A program made the translations under genes and the position numbers. Of a stretch of 64,000 nt of DNA, positions 48,505 to 57,252 are shown in pieces. The notes beneath the pieces were generated by a model that ran no database searches, was not told where the DNA came from, and saw only the letters and a list, made by a program, of their open reading frames with translations. The DNA comes from QWOP01 sp003669605. Its GTDB lineage: Bacteria > Planctomycetota > Planctomycetia > Pirellulales > UBA1268. The stretch lies in NCBI GenBank assembly GCA_947481985.1, contig CANKIK010000002.1:62001-126000 (forward strand). Reading direction: 5' to 3'. Position 1 is the first letter of the stretch; every line of letters begins with the position of its first letter.

Positions 48505-50132
48505 TTCGCCACCCGTTGCATCTCGTTGATGCTCGTTACTCCAGTGAGCACCTTGGAGATCCCCGACTCCAGCAGGCTCTTCATCCCGCTCTTTCGTGCC
48601 GCCTGACGGACAGCCTGGATCGACGGCCGGCCGACGAGCAACTCACGGATGGCGTTGTCGAAGATCATCAGTTCGTGCAGGCCGGTGCGGCCGCGGTAGC
48701 CTGTCCCATGACAGGCCGCGCAGCCCTTCTCCTGGTAGATCACGACGTCCTTCACGACGGGGATGTTCCACTTCTGCTTCTGTTCGTCCGACAGTTTGAC
48801 CGCCTCCTTGCACTTCGGGCACAGGACCCGCACCAACCGCTGGGCGAGCACCGCGGAGACGGCCGACTGGATGAGCGTCGCCTCGACGCCGATGTCGAGC
48901 AGGCGGGTGACGGTGGTCGGAGCGTCATTGGCGTGGAGGGTGGTGAACACGAAGTGGCCGGTCATCGCCGCCTGCATGGTGATCTCCGCGGTCTCTTTAT
49001 CGCGGATCTCGCCAACGAGAATCACGTCCGGATCCTGGCGGAGCGTGGAGCGGAGGATCTTGGAGAAGGTCAGTTCGGCGGCATTGTTGACGGCGGTTTG
49101 GGAAATGCCCTCCAGCCGGTACTCGATCGGATCCTCGATGGTGATGATGTTCTTGGATTGAACGTCGATCTCCGAGAGCGCCGCGTAGAGCGTCGTCGTC
49201 TTGCCTGACCCCGTCGGTCCACAGACGATCAGCATCCCGTGGGGCTGCTGGATGATCTCGCGGAGTTGCTCAACCACCGAGTCGCGCATCCCGATCGCAC
49301 CCAGCCCCCCCTTGACGATGCCGCCGTCGGCGTCGAGGAGCCGCAGCGCCATCTTCTCGCCGAAATTCGTCGGTGCTGAGGCGGCACGGACGTCGAAACG
49401 GCGATCCTCCATCAACACCGTGAATGTGCCGTCCTGCGGCCGGCGTTTTTCGGCGATGTCCATGTCGCCAAGGACCTTCATCGCCGACAGCACTGCCTTC
49501 CCCTCCTCGCTCGGGACGCTCGCAACGTTCTGGAGGATGCCGTCGATCCGGCAGCGGACGACGTATTCCTCTCCCCCCTTCGGCTCCAGATGGATGTCGG
49601 TGGCGCGGAGTTCGACCGCTTTGAGGAACATATCCTGGACCGTTTTCACCGCCTGTGACGCCTCCCGGTCGAGGCCGTCTTTGCCGCGGCCGTCGACGGT
49701 GGTGCCATCCTTCTTCAGCAGCACGATCCGCGGGGCGGGGCCGGTGCGGACAAAACCACCACTCGACGGGGGGGGGAACACCCGGTCGAACTGCCGTTCC
49801 ATTCCCATTCCCACCGCCGCCTTGCGTCCCATCCGCCGAGCGAAACTGGCGGAGAGCACCTTGTCGCCGGGACGGGCCTTGGTGTCACGGTAGGCGACGT
49901 AGCCCAGAACGGCAGCCGGGATCACCAGCGCAAACAGCGGCAGCGGTCCCAGACCGGCCTGCCAACTTGCCAGGAAAAATAGGGCCCCCAGAACGGCGAA
50001 GATGACATTCCAAGGGAACGGGTTGCCGAGGACATGACGGGCATCGCGATCAACCCACAGGCAGGCCGCCGCCCAACAGGTCGCCAGCAGCAGCCACAGG
50101 CCGCCCGACCAGAGGAGCTGCTCACCCGCCAT
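48501..50132 (-). CDS. Type IV pilus/type II secretion assembly ATPase (PilB/GspE)
   Basis: A 543-residue secretion ATPase. The N-terminus has hydrophobic helices (LLWSGGLWLLLATCWAA; WNVIFAVLGALFFLASW), unusual for PilB/GspE, which are normally soluble. The core has ATDIHLEPKG, Walker A GPTGSGKTTT, IITIEDPIEY, RQDPDVILVGEIRD and GHFVFTTLHAND, then the zinc-binding tetracysteine (CPKC with CAAC). Start ATG 50132 (MAGEQLLW) is uncertain; a GTG at 50147 is in frame. It is coupled to the CvpA-like gene and would work with pilT at 12200. Confidence 0.93.
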   Translation of the reverse strand: MAGEQLLWSGGLWLLLATCWAAACLWVDRDARHVLGNPFPWNVIFAVLGALFFLASWQAGLGPLPLFALVIPAAVLGYVAYRDTKARPGDKVLSASFARRMGRKAAVGMGMERQFDRVFPPPSSGGFVRTGPAPRIVLLKKDGTTVDGRGKDGLDREASQAVKTVQDMFLKAVELRATDIHLEPKGGEEYVVRCRIDGILQNVASVPSEEGKAVLSAMKVLGDMDIAEKRRPQDGTFTVLMEDRRFDVRAASAPTNFGEKMALRLLDADGGIVKGGLGAIGMRDSVVEQLREIIQQPHGMLIVCGPTGSGKTTTLYAALSEIDVQSKNIITIEDPIEYRLEGISQTAVNNAAELTFSKILRSTLRQDPDVILVGEIRDKETAEITMQAAMTGHFVFTTLHANDAPTTVTRLLDIGVEATLIQSAVSAVLAQRLVRVLCPKCKEAVKLSDEQKQKWNIPVVKDVVIYQEKGCAACHGTGYRGRTGLHELMIFDNAIRELLVGRPSIQAVRQAARKSGMKSLLESGISKVLTGVTSINEMQRVAK

Positions 50133-50394
50133 TGGTGGAACGACCACGCCTTCACCCGCCAGCAGGAACTATCGATCACGCCACCGTCACCCCCCAGGGC
50201 ACGGCACCGAACCTGCTGATTTTAGTCTCCAGTGAGCGGAAAATCTATCTCGCCTCCCCCCGCCAGCGTGCTTTTGCCGGCCGCCGCCGCCAGCATGGCG
50301 GCTATCATCCTTCAGCGGCGCGATCCCTGCGGAGGATTCCGCCGACCGCCACAAGGCCTTCCCGCGCCTTCGAATCCCCTCCGCCCAACAGACC
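50133..50394. other. Divergent intergenic region pilB-lutB
   Basis: These 262 bases should carry the promoters of the minus-strand pilB/CvpA pair and of lutBC. I found no ribosome site for lutB and no clear promoter boxes or hairpins. Confidence 0.45.
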
Positions 50395-51900
50395 ATGATC
50401 GCCGACAACGCCACCTCCAGCCCCGCCGACACAACGCCCTCGAACGGCATCCCGTCTCGGCAGGCGAAGAAGCAGTTCCTCCACGACGCCAGCCAGTACG
50501 TCCGCGACGCCGACCACCGGGCTTTCGTCCGCAAAGCACTGGCTGGCTACTACGCCAGCCGGGACGCGCAGAAAGCCCGCTACCGCGACTGGGAGCATGC
50601 CCGCGACGCCGCCAACCTCGCGAAGTGGGCGGCCGTCAACAGGCTCGACGAGGTGCTCGCCCGGTTCGCCGACACTTTCGAAAAGGCCGGCGGACAAGTC
50701 CACTGGGCGCGCGACGCTGCCGAGGCGCGGGAGATCATCCTTGGGATCGTGCGTGCCTCGGGCGCCAAGGCGATCATCAAGAGCAAATGCATGACGAGCG
50801 AGGAGATCCACTTGAACGCCGCCCTCGAGAAGGAGGGGTTCGGCGTGGTGGAGAGCGATCTCGGGGAATTCATCCAGCAACTGCGCGGTGAGCCCCCCTT
50901 CCACTTTGTCTTCCCCTGTATGCACGTCCGCCGCGGTGAAATCAGCGCGCTGTTCGAGAAACATCTCGGCAGCGCCCCCACCGACAGCCCCGAGGAACTG
51001 ACGATGATCGCCCGCCGGCACATGCGCCGGCTGTATATCGAGGCCGACGTGGGAATCACCGGTGCCAACTTCCTCGTGGCGGAGACCGGACAGATCTCGA
51101 TCACCGAAAACGAAGGGAATGCCAGGCTGACAGCTGCCCTGCCGCGGGTGCATGTGGCACTGGTGGGGATTGAGAAGTGCGTCGAGCGCCTCGATGACCT
51201 GGCGGTGCTGCTGCCGATGCTGGCGACCGCCGGCACCGGCCAGCCGCTCACCTGCTACAATACGCTCTACGGCGGCCCGCGGCGCGGTGGGGAGTGCGAT
51301 GGGCCGCGGGAGATGCACGTCGTCCTCCTCGACAACGGCCGCTCGGCAATTCTCGCCGATCCCGAGCAACGCGACAGCCTGCAGTGCATCCGCTGCGGCG
51401 CGTGTCTCAATGTCTGCCCGATCTTCAAGAACGTGGGCGGCTTCACCTACGGCACCACCTACCAGGGGCCGATCGGTTCGGTGATCACCCCCCACCTCCG
51501 CGGCCTGGCCGACTGGAATCACCTCTCCCAAGCCAGTTCGCTGTGCGGTGCCTGCACCGACGCCTGTCCGGTGCGGATCGATATCCACCATCATCTCCTC
51601 CACAACCGCCGCAACGCTGCCCGCCGGGCTCCGAACCGGCTGGAGAGAATCGGCCACCAGGCGTTCGTGGCGGTCGCCTGTAGGCCCTGGCTGTTTGCCG
51701 CCGGTGGCACTGTCTTCCGGCGTTTGCTGTGGCTTTTGAAGAAGCTCCAACTGCCGCTGCTCAAGGATTGGCTCGCCAGCCGTGACCTGCCAGCGGCCCC
51801 TGCGCAGAGTTTCCGTGATCAGTGGCATTCCCGGCCCCGGGCCGCACTGGCTCCGTGCCCTGCCGAGCGCAGCGGCAGTCAGTCTGGGGGGCAGCGATGA
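50395..51900 (+). CDS. lutB: Lactate utilisation protein B
   Basis: A 501-residue subunit of the LutABC lactate dehydrogenase complex. An N-terminal LUD domain (KSKCMTSEEIHLNAALEKEG; ITGANFLVAETGQISITENEGN) is followed by two 4Fe-4S motifs, CIRCGACLNVCPIFKNVGG and CGACTDACPVRIDI, which pass electrons onward. A hydrophobic C-terminal stretch may attach to the membrane. ATG 50395 is accepted although no ribosome site is visible. Its stop overlaps lutC by 4 bases. Confidence 0.95.
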   Translation: MIADNATSSPADTTPSNGIPSRQAKKQFLHDASQYVRDADHRAFVRKALAGYYASRDAQKARYRDWEHARDAANLAKWAAVNRLDEVLARFADTFEKAGGQVHWARDAAEAREIILGIVRASGAKAIIKSKCMTSEEIHLNAALEKEGFGVVESDLGEFIQQLRGEPPFHFVFPCMHVRRGEISALFEKHLGSAPTDSPEELTMIARRHMRRLYIEADVGITGANFLVAETGQISITENEGNARLTAALPRVHVALVGIEKCVERLDDLAVLLPMLATAGTGQPLTCYNTLYGGPRRGGECDGPREMHVVLLDNGRSAILADPEQRDSLQCIRCGACLNVCPIFKNVGGFTYGTTYQGPIGSVITPHLRGLADWNHLSQASSLCGACTDACPVRIDIHHHLLHNRRNAARRAPNRLERIGHQAFVAVACRPWLFAAGGTVFRRLLWLLKKLQLPLLKDWLASRDLPAAPAQSFRDQWHSRPRAALAPCPAERSGSQSGGQR

Positions 51901-52661
51901 ATGCCCGCGACACGATCCTGGCTCGGCTCCGTGAAGCGCTCTCCGTGCCCGGCCCCGGTCCCCACCAGCGTGCCGGCGAGATGGAGGGGCACGGTCATGC
52001 CTCCCCCCCGCCCACTCCGGCACTTGGGGGGCTGCAAATTCTGGCGCTCGAGGCCGCCAGGCCCTGGCTCCCCGAGGGGGGCGAGACGCTTCCAGAACGC
52101 CTCGCGATGTTTGCGGAGAACCTCGGCCGCCTCAAGGCCCTCTTCCATCGCACGCCAGACATCCACGCTGCCGCCGATCTCCTCTTCGCACTGGCCCGGG
52201 AGCGGGACTGGAAGCGGGTCGCTTGGCACAGCCATCCCCTCGTGGAAGCTCTCTTGCCCGGCATTCCCTGCGCCACGCTCCACGTCGATGACGCCGGAGG
52301 ACTCTCTGCCGATCTGGCCACCGACGCAACGCAGCGCAAGGATGCCCTGGAAGCCTGCGACGCTGGGATCACTGGCTGCGAGTCGCTCGTCGCCCAAACC
52401 GGCTCGATCCTCGTCTCGAGCGCCACCTGCGGCGGCCGGGGACTGTCGGTGCTGCCGCCGGTCCATGTCGTTGTGGCCACACCGGAGCAGGTGGTGGCCA
52501 CGCTCGGCGACGCCTTCCAGGGCCTGCTCAGCGGGCATCCCAACGGGCTCCCCAGCATGCTCTCCTTCATCACCGGCCCCAGCCGGACCGGTGACATCGA
52601 GCGGATCCTCGTCCTCGGTGCCCATGGCCCGAAGGAATTGATCGTGATCCTCGTGGGGTGA
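51897..52661 (+). CDS. lutC: Lactate utilisation protein C
   Basis: A 254-residue LUD-domain protein, third part of the lactate oxidation complex. DAGITGCESLVAQTGSILVSS and GPSRTGDIERILVLGAHGP are the characteristic segments. The start, ATG 51897, overlaps the lutB stop (ATGA). Confidence 0.94.
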   Translation: MNARDTILARLREALSVPGPGPHQRAGEMEGHGHASPPPTPALGGLQILALEAARPWLPEGGETLPERLAMFAENLGRLKALFHRTPDIHAAADLLFALARERDWKRVAWHSHPLVEALLPGIPCATLHVDDAGGLSADLATDATQRKDALEACDAGITGCESLVAQTGSILVSSATCGGRGLSVLPPVHVVVATPEQVVATLGDAFQGLLSGHPNGLPSMLSFITGPSRTGDIERILVLGAHGPKELIVILVG

Positions 52662-52864
52662 CCAGCAGCGGCCTGCCAGAGAAACAGCGCCGCGAACCAC
52701 CGGCGGGGCCGCTGCGTAATAACTTCTGTCCGCCGTGGTCCGGCAGTCGGATGATTCCCTCCTGACTGCCAGGGACCGCGGCGGCACCTTGAGACGGGAG
52801 ACTGGTTGGCGGCCGGGTGTGCAAAAATCACATCCTGCCGTGGCAGACGGGCGGGGAGGTCCGC

Positions 52865-53497
52865 ATGTTCGCGCAGTTTCCAAACCTGGGTCGGTGGCTC
52901 TCCTCCGGGATGAGCGTCCACCCATGGGGCGGGCAGCGCGAAGTGCGGCCCCACCGCACCGGCTGGGGTGGCGTTGGTCGCCGGTGGCCCTGGGCCGCTG
53001 CGATCGCCCTCCGGCCGGCGTCCGCCACGGTGCCCCTGCGGCTGTTCACGGCCGCGGTGCTGGCCGCCACCACAATCCTGTCCCCGGGTGCCTGCGGTGC
53101 CTGCGCTGGGTGTTGTGACGACGGTCCCCCTCCTGTCGCCGCGCCCCTGGCAGCGGGCATCGCCCCCGTCCACACTCCTGCCCCTCCCGGCGGCCACGTG
53201 TCGTGCTGCGACTGTGCCGCCGCTGAGAGTCGCTCTCCCCTCGGCACCCGAGGACCCGCCGAGGAGTGCCAGGCGGGCCACACGGCTGACTGCGGTTGCC
53301 TATGGGGACCGCACGGCAGTCACCCCTCGGCACCGGCGCCCGATGACGACGGGGGTCGGCAGAGTTCCTTTGCGCCCCACGTCCCCGCTCTGGCGGCGAT
53401 TCCGCCCGGGAGGATCGCCGCCGGCGTCCGCGTCGATGGCGGCGTCCCGATCCCCACCCGTCCGCTGCGGGTGCTCTACGGAGTGTGGCGGAACTGA
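52865..53497 (+). CDS. Hypothetical exported protein with cysteine clusters
   Basis: A 210-residue protein of no family I recognise. ATG 52865 has GGGGAGGT about 8 bases upstream. A hydrophobic segment near residues 55-75 (LFTAAVLAATTILSPGA) is followed at once by CGACAGCCDDG, later HVSCCDCAAAE and ECQAGHTADCGC. It could be an exported or membrane-anchored Cys-rich protein. An overlapping plus frame (52968-53954) competes for the same DNA but lacks a ribosome site and meaningful composition. It precedes another Cys-rich small gene by 168 bases. Confidence 0.6.
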   Translation: MFAQFPNLGRWLSSGMSVHPWGGQREVRPHRTGWGGVGRRWPWAAAIALRPASATVPLRLFTAAVLAATTILSPGACGACAGCCDDGPPPVAAPLAAGIAPVHTPAPPGGHVSCCDCAAAESRSPLGTRGPAEECQAGHTADCGCLWGPHGSHPSAPAPDDDGGRQSSFAPHVPALAAIPPGRIAAGVRVDGGVPIPTRPLRVLYGVWRN

Positions 53498-53665
53498 ATC
53501 GGGCCAGGAACGACTTCGCGCTCCACGCGAAGAATTGTCTCTGAATGCCGGCGGAAAACCTCTTTTTTCTCGAGTGCGACGCACTCGCGACGGTTTCTCC
53601 ACGGCCTGCTGGCCCACGTTGTTCAGTTTCCTCAAAACATCTTTTCCTCTCCACGGAGCATTCCC

Positions 53666-53902
53666 ATGTCCACGTTCCTTCTCTGGGCCGCGATGGCTCT
53701 CTCTCCTGTATCAGGCACCGGTCAGGCCGCGTCGTGCGGCCAGTGCGACTGCTGTGGCTGCTGCCAGAGCGGCGCCTGCAACTGTTCCGAGTGCACCTGC
53801 TGCTGCTGTACCAGCAACTGCCGCACGGCGGGCTGCTGTGCGGCAGATCCCAGACCGCAGACCGAGCAGAAAAGCGCCTGCAGCAGTGGCTGCTGCCGGT
53901 AA
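53666..53902 (+). CDS. Very cysteine-rich small secreted protein
   Basis: A 78-residue protein with 19 cysteines. The first 21 residues form a short signal peptide (FLLWAAMALSPVSGTG), after which come runs such as CDCCGCC, CECTCCCC-like clusters and CCAADP. The composition is like a metallothionein or a heavily disulfide-linked surface peptide. ATG 53666 has GGAG about 8 bases upstream. A strong hairpin terminator follows 84 bases after the stop. No family recognised. Confidence 0.75.
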   Translation: MSTFLLWAAMALSPVSGTGQAASCGQCDCCGCCQSGACNCSECTCCCCTSNCRTAGCCAADPRPQTEQKSACSSGCCR

Positions 53903-53985
53903 GCAGGAGCCGGCAAACAGCCGGCGACATGCTGGCAATTTCCGACCGGGGTGACGGCAGATTCCTGCCCCTCCCGGCATGAGCT

Positions 53986-54030
53986 CCGGTCGGGTACCGC
54001 GGACGCGGTGCCCGACCGGACTTTTTTTAT
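53986..54030 (+). terminator. Rho-independent terminator
   Basis: Arms 53986-54000 (CCGGTCGGGTACCGC) and 54005-54019 pair over 15 bases with one mismatch and a four-base loop GGAC. A run of seven T follows at 54022-54028. It ends the small Cys-rich gene unit and isolates the YTV gene downstream. Confidence 0.9.
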
Positions 54031-54387
54031 TGTCGCTCCAAAGAGCGCTGCACCGCGGACTGGCAAATCCCGCGCAACCGGCTGTGCCACACGCCCGCCG
54101 CCCCTCCAATCCGCACGGCCGTCACACTCGGTCATTTGTGGCCCCGGGTGAGTTTTCGGATGGGGAAAGATCGATCCTCTGCTGTGGGTTTGCCGCTCGC
54201 GCAAACCTTGGCGATCACGGAACAACTGCCACGTACCGGCGACGTGACCGACAGGGCAAAAAAAGCGGCGGGCCCAACCGGGAAGGTGACTTTGGAAGGC
54301 AACCGCATCGGCGGCCAACCGGTCAGTTTCCCGGCAACGTGTTCGCGAACCGTTTTCAGTGTTTTCCCTTTCCATCCGGAGGATTCT
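54031..54387 (+). promoter_or_regulatory. Long promoter/leader region of the YTV gene
   Basis: About 357 bases without a supported gene lie between the terminator and the GTG start of the YTV gene. A hairpin at 54187-54207 (GGTTTGC, seven-base loop, GCAAACC) and an A-tract at 54259-54265 could be part of a structured leader. An open frame runs through from 54136 in the YTV frame, but has no export signal. I recognise no known riboswitch. Confidence 0.4.
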
Positions 54388-55968
54388 GTGAAGAAGCGTT
54401 TGACGTTCGGCTTCCTGCCCTGGGTCGCCGCCGCCGCCATCTGTTCAGGCAGCGGATTCGCCCGTGGTCAAGATTCCGTCATTGAGGCCCCCTCGGTCAA
54501 TTCGGTGCTCGCCGGCAATGCCGACGCCGCCCCGGCCGCCAGCGAGGATGCGATCATCAGTGAGGGTGCGATCAGTGGCGAGGGTGATGCCTCCGGCGCC
54601 TGCACGAAGACCGTGCAACGCCGCGAGTGGGTCACCGAGATGCGTGATGTGAACGTCACGGAGTATTCGAAGGAGCAGCGTGAGCGGTCGTACACCGTCA
54701 CAAAGCGGGTCCCCCGGACCGAGCAGCGGACACGCACCTACACGGTGAACGTGCCCGAGACCCGGACCAAGACCGTCGACTACACCGTGATGACCAGCGT
54801 GCCGGAAACCCGGACCCGTGAGTACACGGTCCGCGTTCCCTACACGGAGACTGTCGAGAAGAACTACACCGTGATGGTCCCGGTCAAGGAAGAGAAGACC
54901 CGGAACTGGACGGTCAAGGTTCCTTACACCGAGTGCGTCGAGCAGGCGTACACGGTGATGGTGCCGGTCAAGGAGGAGAAGACGGCGACCTACACGGTGA
55001 AGGTTCCCTACACCGAGCAGCGGACGGCCAGCTACTCGGTCCGGGTCCCCTATACCGAGCAGATCGAAGAGTCTTACACGGTCCGGGTTCCCTACACCGA
55101 GCAGATGACCGGCTCGCGCACGGTCAGCAAGCGGGTCCCCGTCAAGGAGATGAAGTCGATCTCCGTGAAGGGCGGCCACTGGGAGACCAGCGCCAAGGAA
55201 ATCTCCTCCAACGGCAAGTACGACGCCGAGGGCAACCCCTGCTGCCCGAAGACGGTCTGCTGCCGCAAGTGGGTTCCCACCTGCGAGAGCCGTGAGATCG
55301 AGACCACCCGGTGGGAGTGCACCACGGAGCAGGTGCCCTACACCTACTGCGTCACGAAGAGCCGCTGCGAGACCCGTTCGCGCACCAAGTGCGTGACGAA
55401 GTACCGCTGCGAGGAACGGACCCGCAACTACTGCGTGACCCTGTCACGCTGCGAGACGCGGACCCGCAACTACTGCGTGACGAAGATGATCCCCGAGTCC
55501 CGCAGCCGGACGGTGAAGGTCCAGAAGTGCCGTGAGGAAGTCCGCACCGGCAGCTACTGTGTCACCAAGTACGTCCCCGAGACCCGCTCGAAGAGCGTGT
55601 GCGTGAACAAGTCCCGTTGCGAAACGCGGACCGCCACCTACACGGTCAACAAGTGTGTCCCGGAGACCCGCTCGAAGAACGTGTGCTACACGGTGATGGT
55701 GCCGCAGCAGCGGACCGCCAACTACTGTGTCACCCTCTGCGACAACGTCTGCGAGACGAAGACTGAGTCCTACACGGTGTGCGTGCCCAAGTGCGTCACC
55801 AAGCAGGTCCCGGTCAAGGTCTGCCGGACCGTCACCGAAGAGGTGCCGGCTGATTCGGGCTCGGGTTGCTGTGGCAACGGCTCGGAGAACGCCTGCGGCT
55901 GCGGCAACGCCAGCCAGAGCAAGGGCCAGAAGGGCTGCGGTCTCCTCCGCTGCCGGAAGGGCTGCTGA
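54388..55968 (+). CDS. YTV-repeat exported surface protein
   Basis: A 526-residue protein. GTG 54388 follows GGAGG by 6 bases and gives a signal peptide (VKKRLTFGFLPWVAAAAICS). Residues about 95-260 are repeats of the form YTVxVPxTE, the YTV motif known from planctomycete cell-wall proteins. A spacer (GGHWETSAKEISSNGKYDAE) and CCPKTVCCRKW follow, and the second half repeats YCVTKxRCETRxR, so Thr is replaced by Cys and the repeats become disulfide-capable. The end is GSGCCGNGS, CGCG and CGLLRCRKGC. Many charged residues suggest a structural, cross-linked surface layer. A hairpin terminator follows. Confidence 0.92.
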   Translation: MKKRLTFGFLPWVAAAAICSGSGFARGQDSVIEAPSVNSVLAGNADAAPAASEDAIISEGAISGEGDASGACTKTVQRREWVTEMRDVNVTEYSKEQRERSYTVTKRVPRTEQRTRTYTVNVPETRTKTVDYTVMTSVPETRTREYTVRVPYTETVEKNYTVMVPVKEEKTRNWTVKVPYTECVEQAYTVMVPVKEEKTATYTVKVPYTEQRTASYSVRVPYTEQIEESYTVRVPYTEQMTGSRTVSKRVPVKEMKSISVKGGHWETSAKEISSNGKYDAEGNPCCPKTVCCRKWVPTCESREIETTRWECTTEQVPYTYCVTKSRCETRSRTKCVTKYRCEERTRNYCVTLSRCETRTRNYCVTKMIPESRSRTVKVQKCREEVRTGSYCVTKYVPETRSKSVCVNKSRCETRTATYTVNKCVPETRSKNVCYTVMVPQQRTANYCVTLCDNVCETKTESYTVCVPKCVTKQVPVKVCRTVTEEVPADSGSGCCGNGSENACGCGNASQSKGQKGCGLLRCRKGC

Positions 55969-55999
55969 TCGCTCGCTACCCGGCGTCTGCCGACACCGG

Positions 56000-56026
56000 G
56001 ACTGCTGACGACAGACTGCTGACGAC
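56000..56026. repeat. Short direct repeat after the YTV gene
   Basis: GACTGCTGACGAC occurs at 56000-56012 and 56014-56026, a 14-base period. It lies just before the terminator hairpin and has no evident function. Confidence 0.7.
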
Positions 56027-56032
56027 GAGAAA

Positions 56033-56070
56033 GGGGGGTCGGGCGGAAACGCCCGACCCCCCGACTCGTT
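56033..56070 (+). terminator. Rho-independent terminator of the YTV gene
   Basis: GGGGGGTCGGGCG (56033-56045) pairs perfectly with 56050-56062 across a GAAA tetraloop, followed by a T-rich stretch CGTTTTCC. It lies between the YTV stop and the end of a minus-strand gene, and may serve both directions. Confidence 0.85.
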
Positions 56071-56131
56071 TTCCACTTCTCCTGCCGCGTCGCCCGCTCC
56101 AGAAGACCGGTGCAGAAGATCGAGAACCGCC

Positions 56132-57130
56132 TCAGAACATCATCCCTGGGCGGGCATGCAGCGGCTGGCTGGGACAGGAGCGGAGGTAGTCGAGGACATC
56201 GGCCAATTGGCCCGTGGCCAGCGCCACGCAACTGTCGGCACCGCCGTAATACATCCGGATGACCCCCGTGGGGGCGTCGAGTATCCAGCCGCAGGGGAAG
56301 ACAACGCCGTTGACATCCCCCTGCCGTTCGTAAGGCATCTCCGGAGCGAAGATCCACTCGTCGCTGCGGCGCAGCACCTGCCAGGGTTTCTCCAAGTCCA
56401 GAAGCGCCAGTCCCAATCTGTAAAGACATCCGCCTGCGGTTTGCCGCACCCCGTGGTACATGATCAGCCATCCCTCCGCCGTCTCCAGCGGAGGGGGGCT
56501 GAGGCCGATCTTGTTGGCGTCCCACCAGGCGCCGCGGCGGGCTGGAAGAAGGATGTGGTGGTCTCCCCAGTGCCGCATGTCGGGGGAAAACGATAACCAG
56601 ATGTGGGCCCCGGAGCTCCCCGCGCCGACCGGCCTGTGGATCATCGCGTAGCGTCCGCTGAAACGGCGTGGGAAGACAGCGGCATCCTTGTCGTCGGGGG
56701 GCATCACCGGCCCCAGTCGCGTGAAGGTGCTGAAGTCCCGGGTGCTGGCCAGCGAGACCAGCGGTCCGCTCGGTGAATAGGCGGTGTAGGCGATGATCCA
56801 TTCGCCCTGATCGGGCATCCACGTCACCCGCGCGTCCTCGATGCCCCAGGCCTCCTCAGAATGCCCCACCGGATCAGCCGCGAAGGAGGGGCGGGGATCG
56901 ATCCGCCAGTCGCTGACCCCGTCGCGGCTGCGGGCCACGGTGAGGTGGGAATGGCCCCGGCGATCCTCCACCCGCACCAACAGCAGCGTGTCCTCCCCCA
57001 CCTGACAGGCAGCGGCGTTGAACACCGTGTGGGCCGGATAGGGCCAGTCCGCGGCGGTGAGGATCGGATTGGCCGGATGGCGGTGGAAGAGTTCGCGGTA
57101 CTGGCTGGGCAGACGGGGGGTCTGATCCAT
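56132..57130 (-). CDS. GH130 family glycoside phosphorylase
   Basis: A 332-residue five-bladed beta-propeller enzyme of the GH130 type, which splits beta-mannosidic bonds with phosphate to give mannose 1-phosphate. Typical segments are NPILTAADWPYPAHTVFNAA, LLVRVEDRRG, EAWGIEDARVTWMP with the likely catalytic Asp, the PPDDKDAAVFPRRF segment, WWDANKIGLSPPP and MYHGV. ATG 57130 has AGGAG 9 bases upstream. No signal peptide is present, so it acts in the cytoplasm. It is the last gene after a GT4 enzyme and a toroid protein on the same strand. Confidence 0.93.
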   Translation of the reverse strand: MDQTPRLPSQYRELFHRHPANPILTAADWPYPAHTVFNAAACQVGEDTLLLVRVEDRRGHSHLTVARSRDGVSDWRIDPRPSFAADPVGHSEEAWGIEDARVTWMPDQGEWIIAYTAYSPSGPLVSLASTRDFSTFTRLGPVMPPDDKDAAVFPRRFSGRYAMIHRPVGAGSSGAHIWLSFSPDMRHWGDHHILLPARRGAWWDANKIGLSPPPLETAEGWLIMYHGVRQTAGGCLYRLGLALLDLEKPWQVLRRSDEWIFAPEMPYERQGDVNGVVFPCGWILDAPTGVIRMYYGGADSCVALATGQLADVLDYLRSCPSQPLHARPGMMF

Positions 57131-57174
57131 GGATCAATCTCCTGGGACTTGAGGAAGGTCAACCGCTGACGATG

Positions 57175-57252
57175 CCGGGGCCTAGTGAGCGCCGGGGCCT
57201 AGTGAGCGCCGGGGCCTAGTGAGCGCCGGGTCCTAGTGAGCGCCGGGGCCTG
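57175..57252. repeat. 17-base tandem repeat carrying the toroid gene stop
   Basis: CCGGGGCCTAGTGAGCG is repeated at 57175, 57192 and 57209, with one substitution in the copy at 57226, and a partial copy at 57243-57252. Each unit carries TAG on the minus strand (57233, 57216, 57199, 57182). Since 17 is not a multiple of three, successive units present a stop in each frame, and the toroid gene ends at the one at 57199. Confidence 0.95.

Noticed and set aside
52968..53954. Alternative plus frame of 328 codons over the Cys-rich region
   Set aside because: No ribosome site; it overlaps both better supported small genes and is rich in Arg/Pro/Ser as expected of a shadow.
57175..57252. Tandem repeat considered as a CRISPR array
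   Set aside because: Units are contiguous with no spacers and no cas genes are present.
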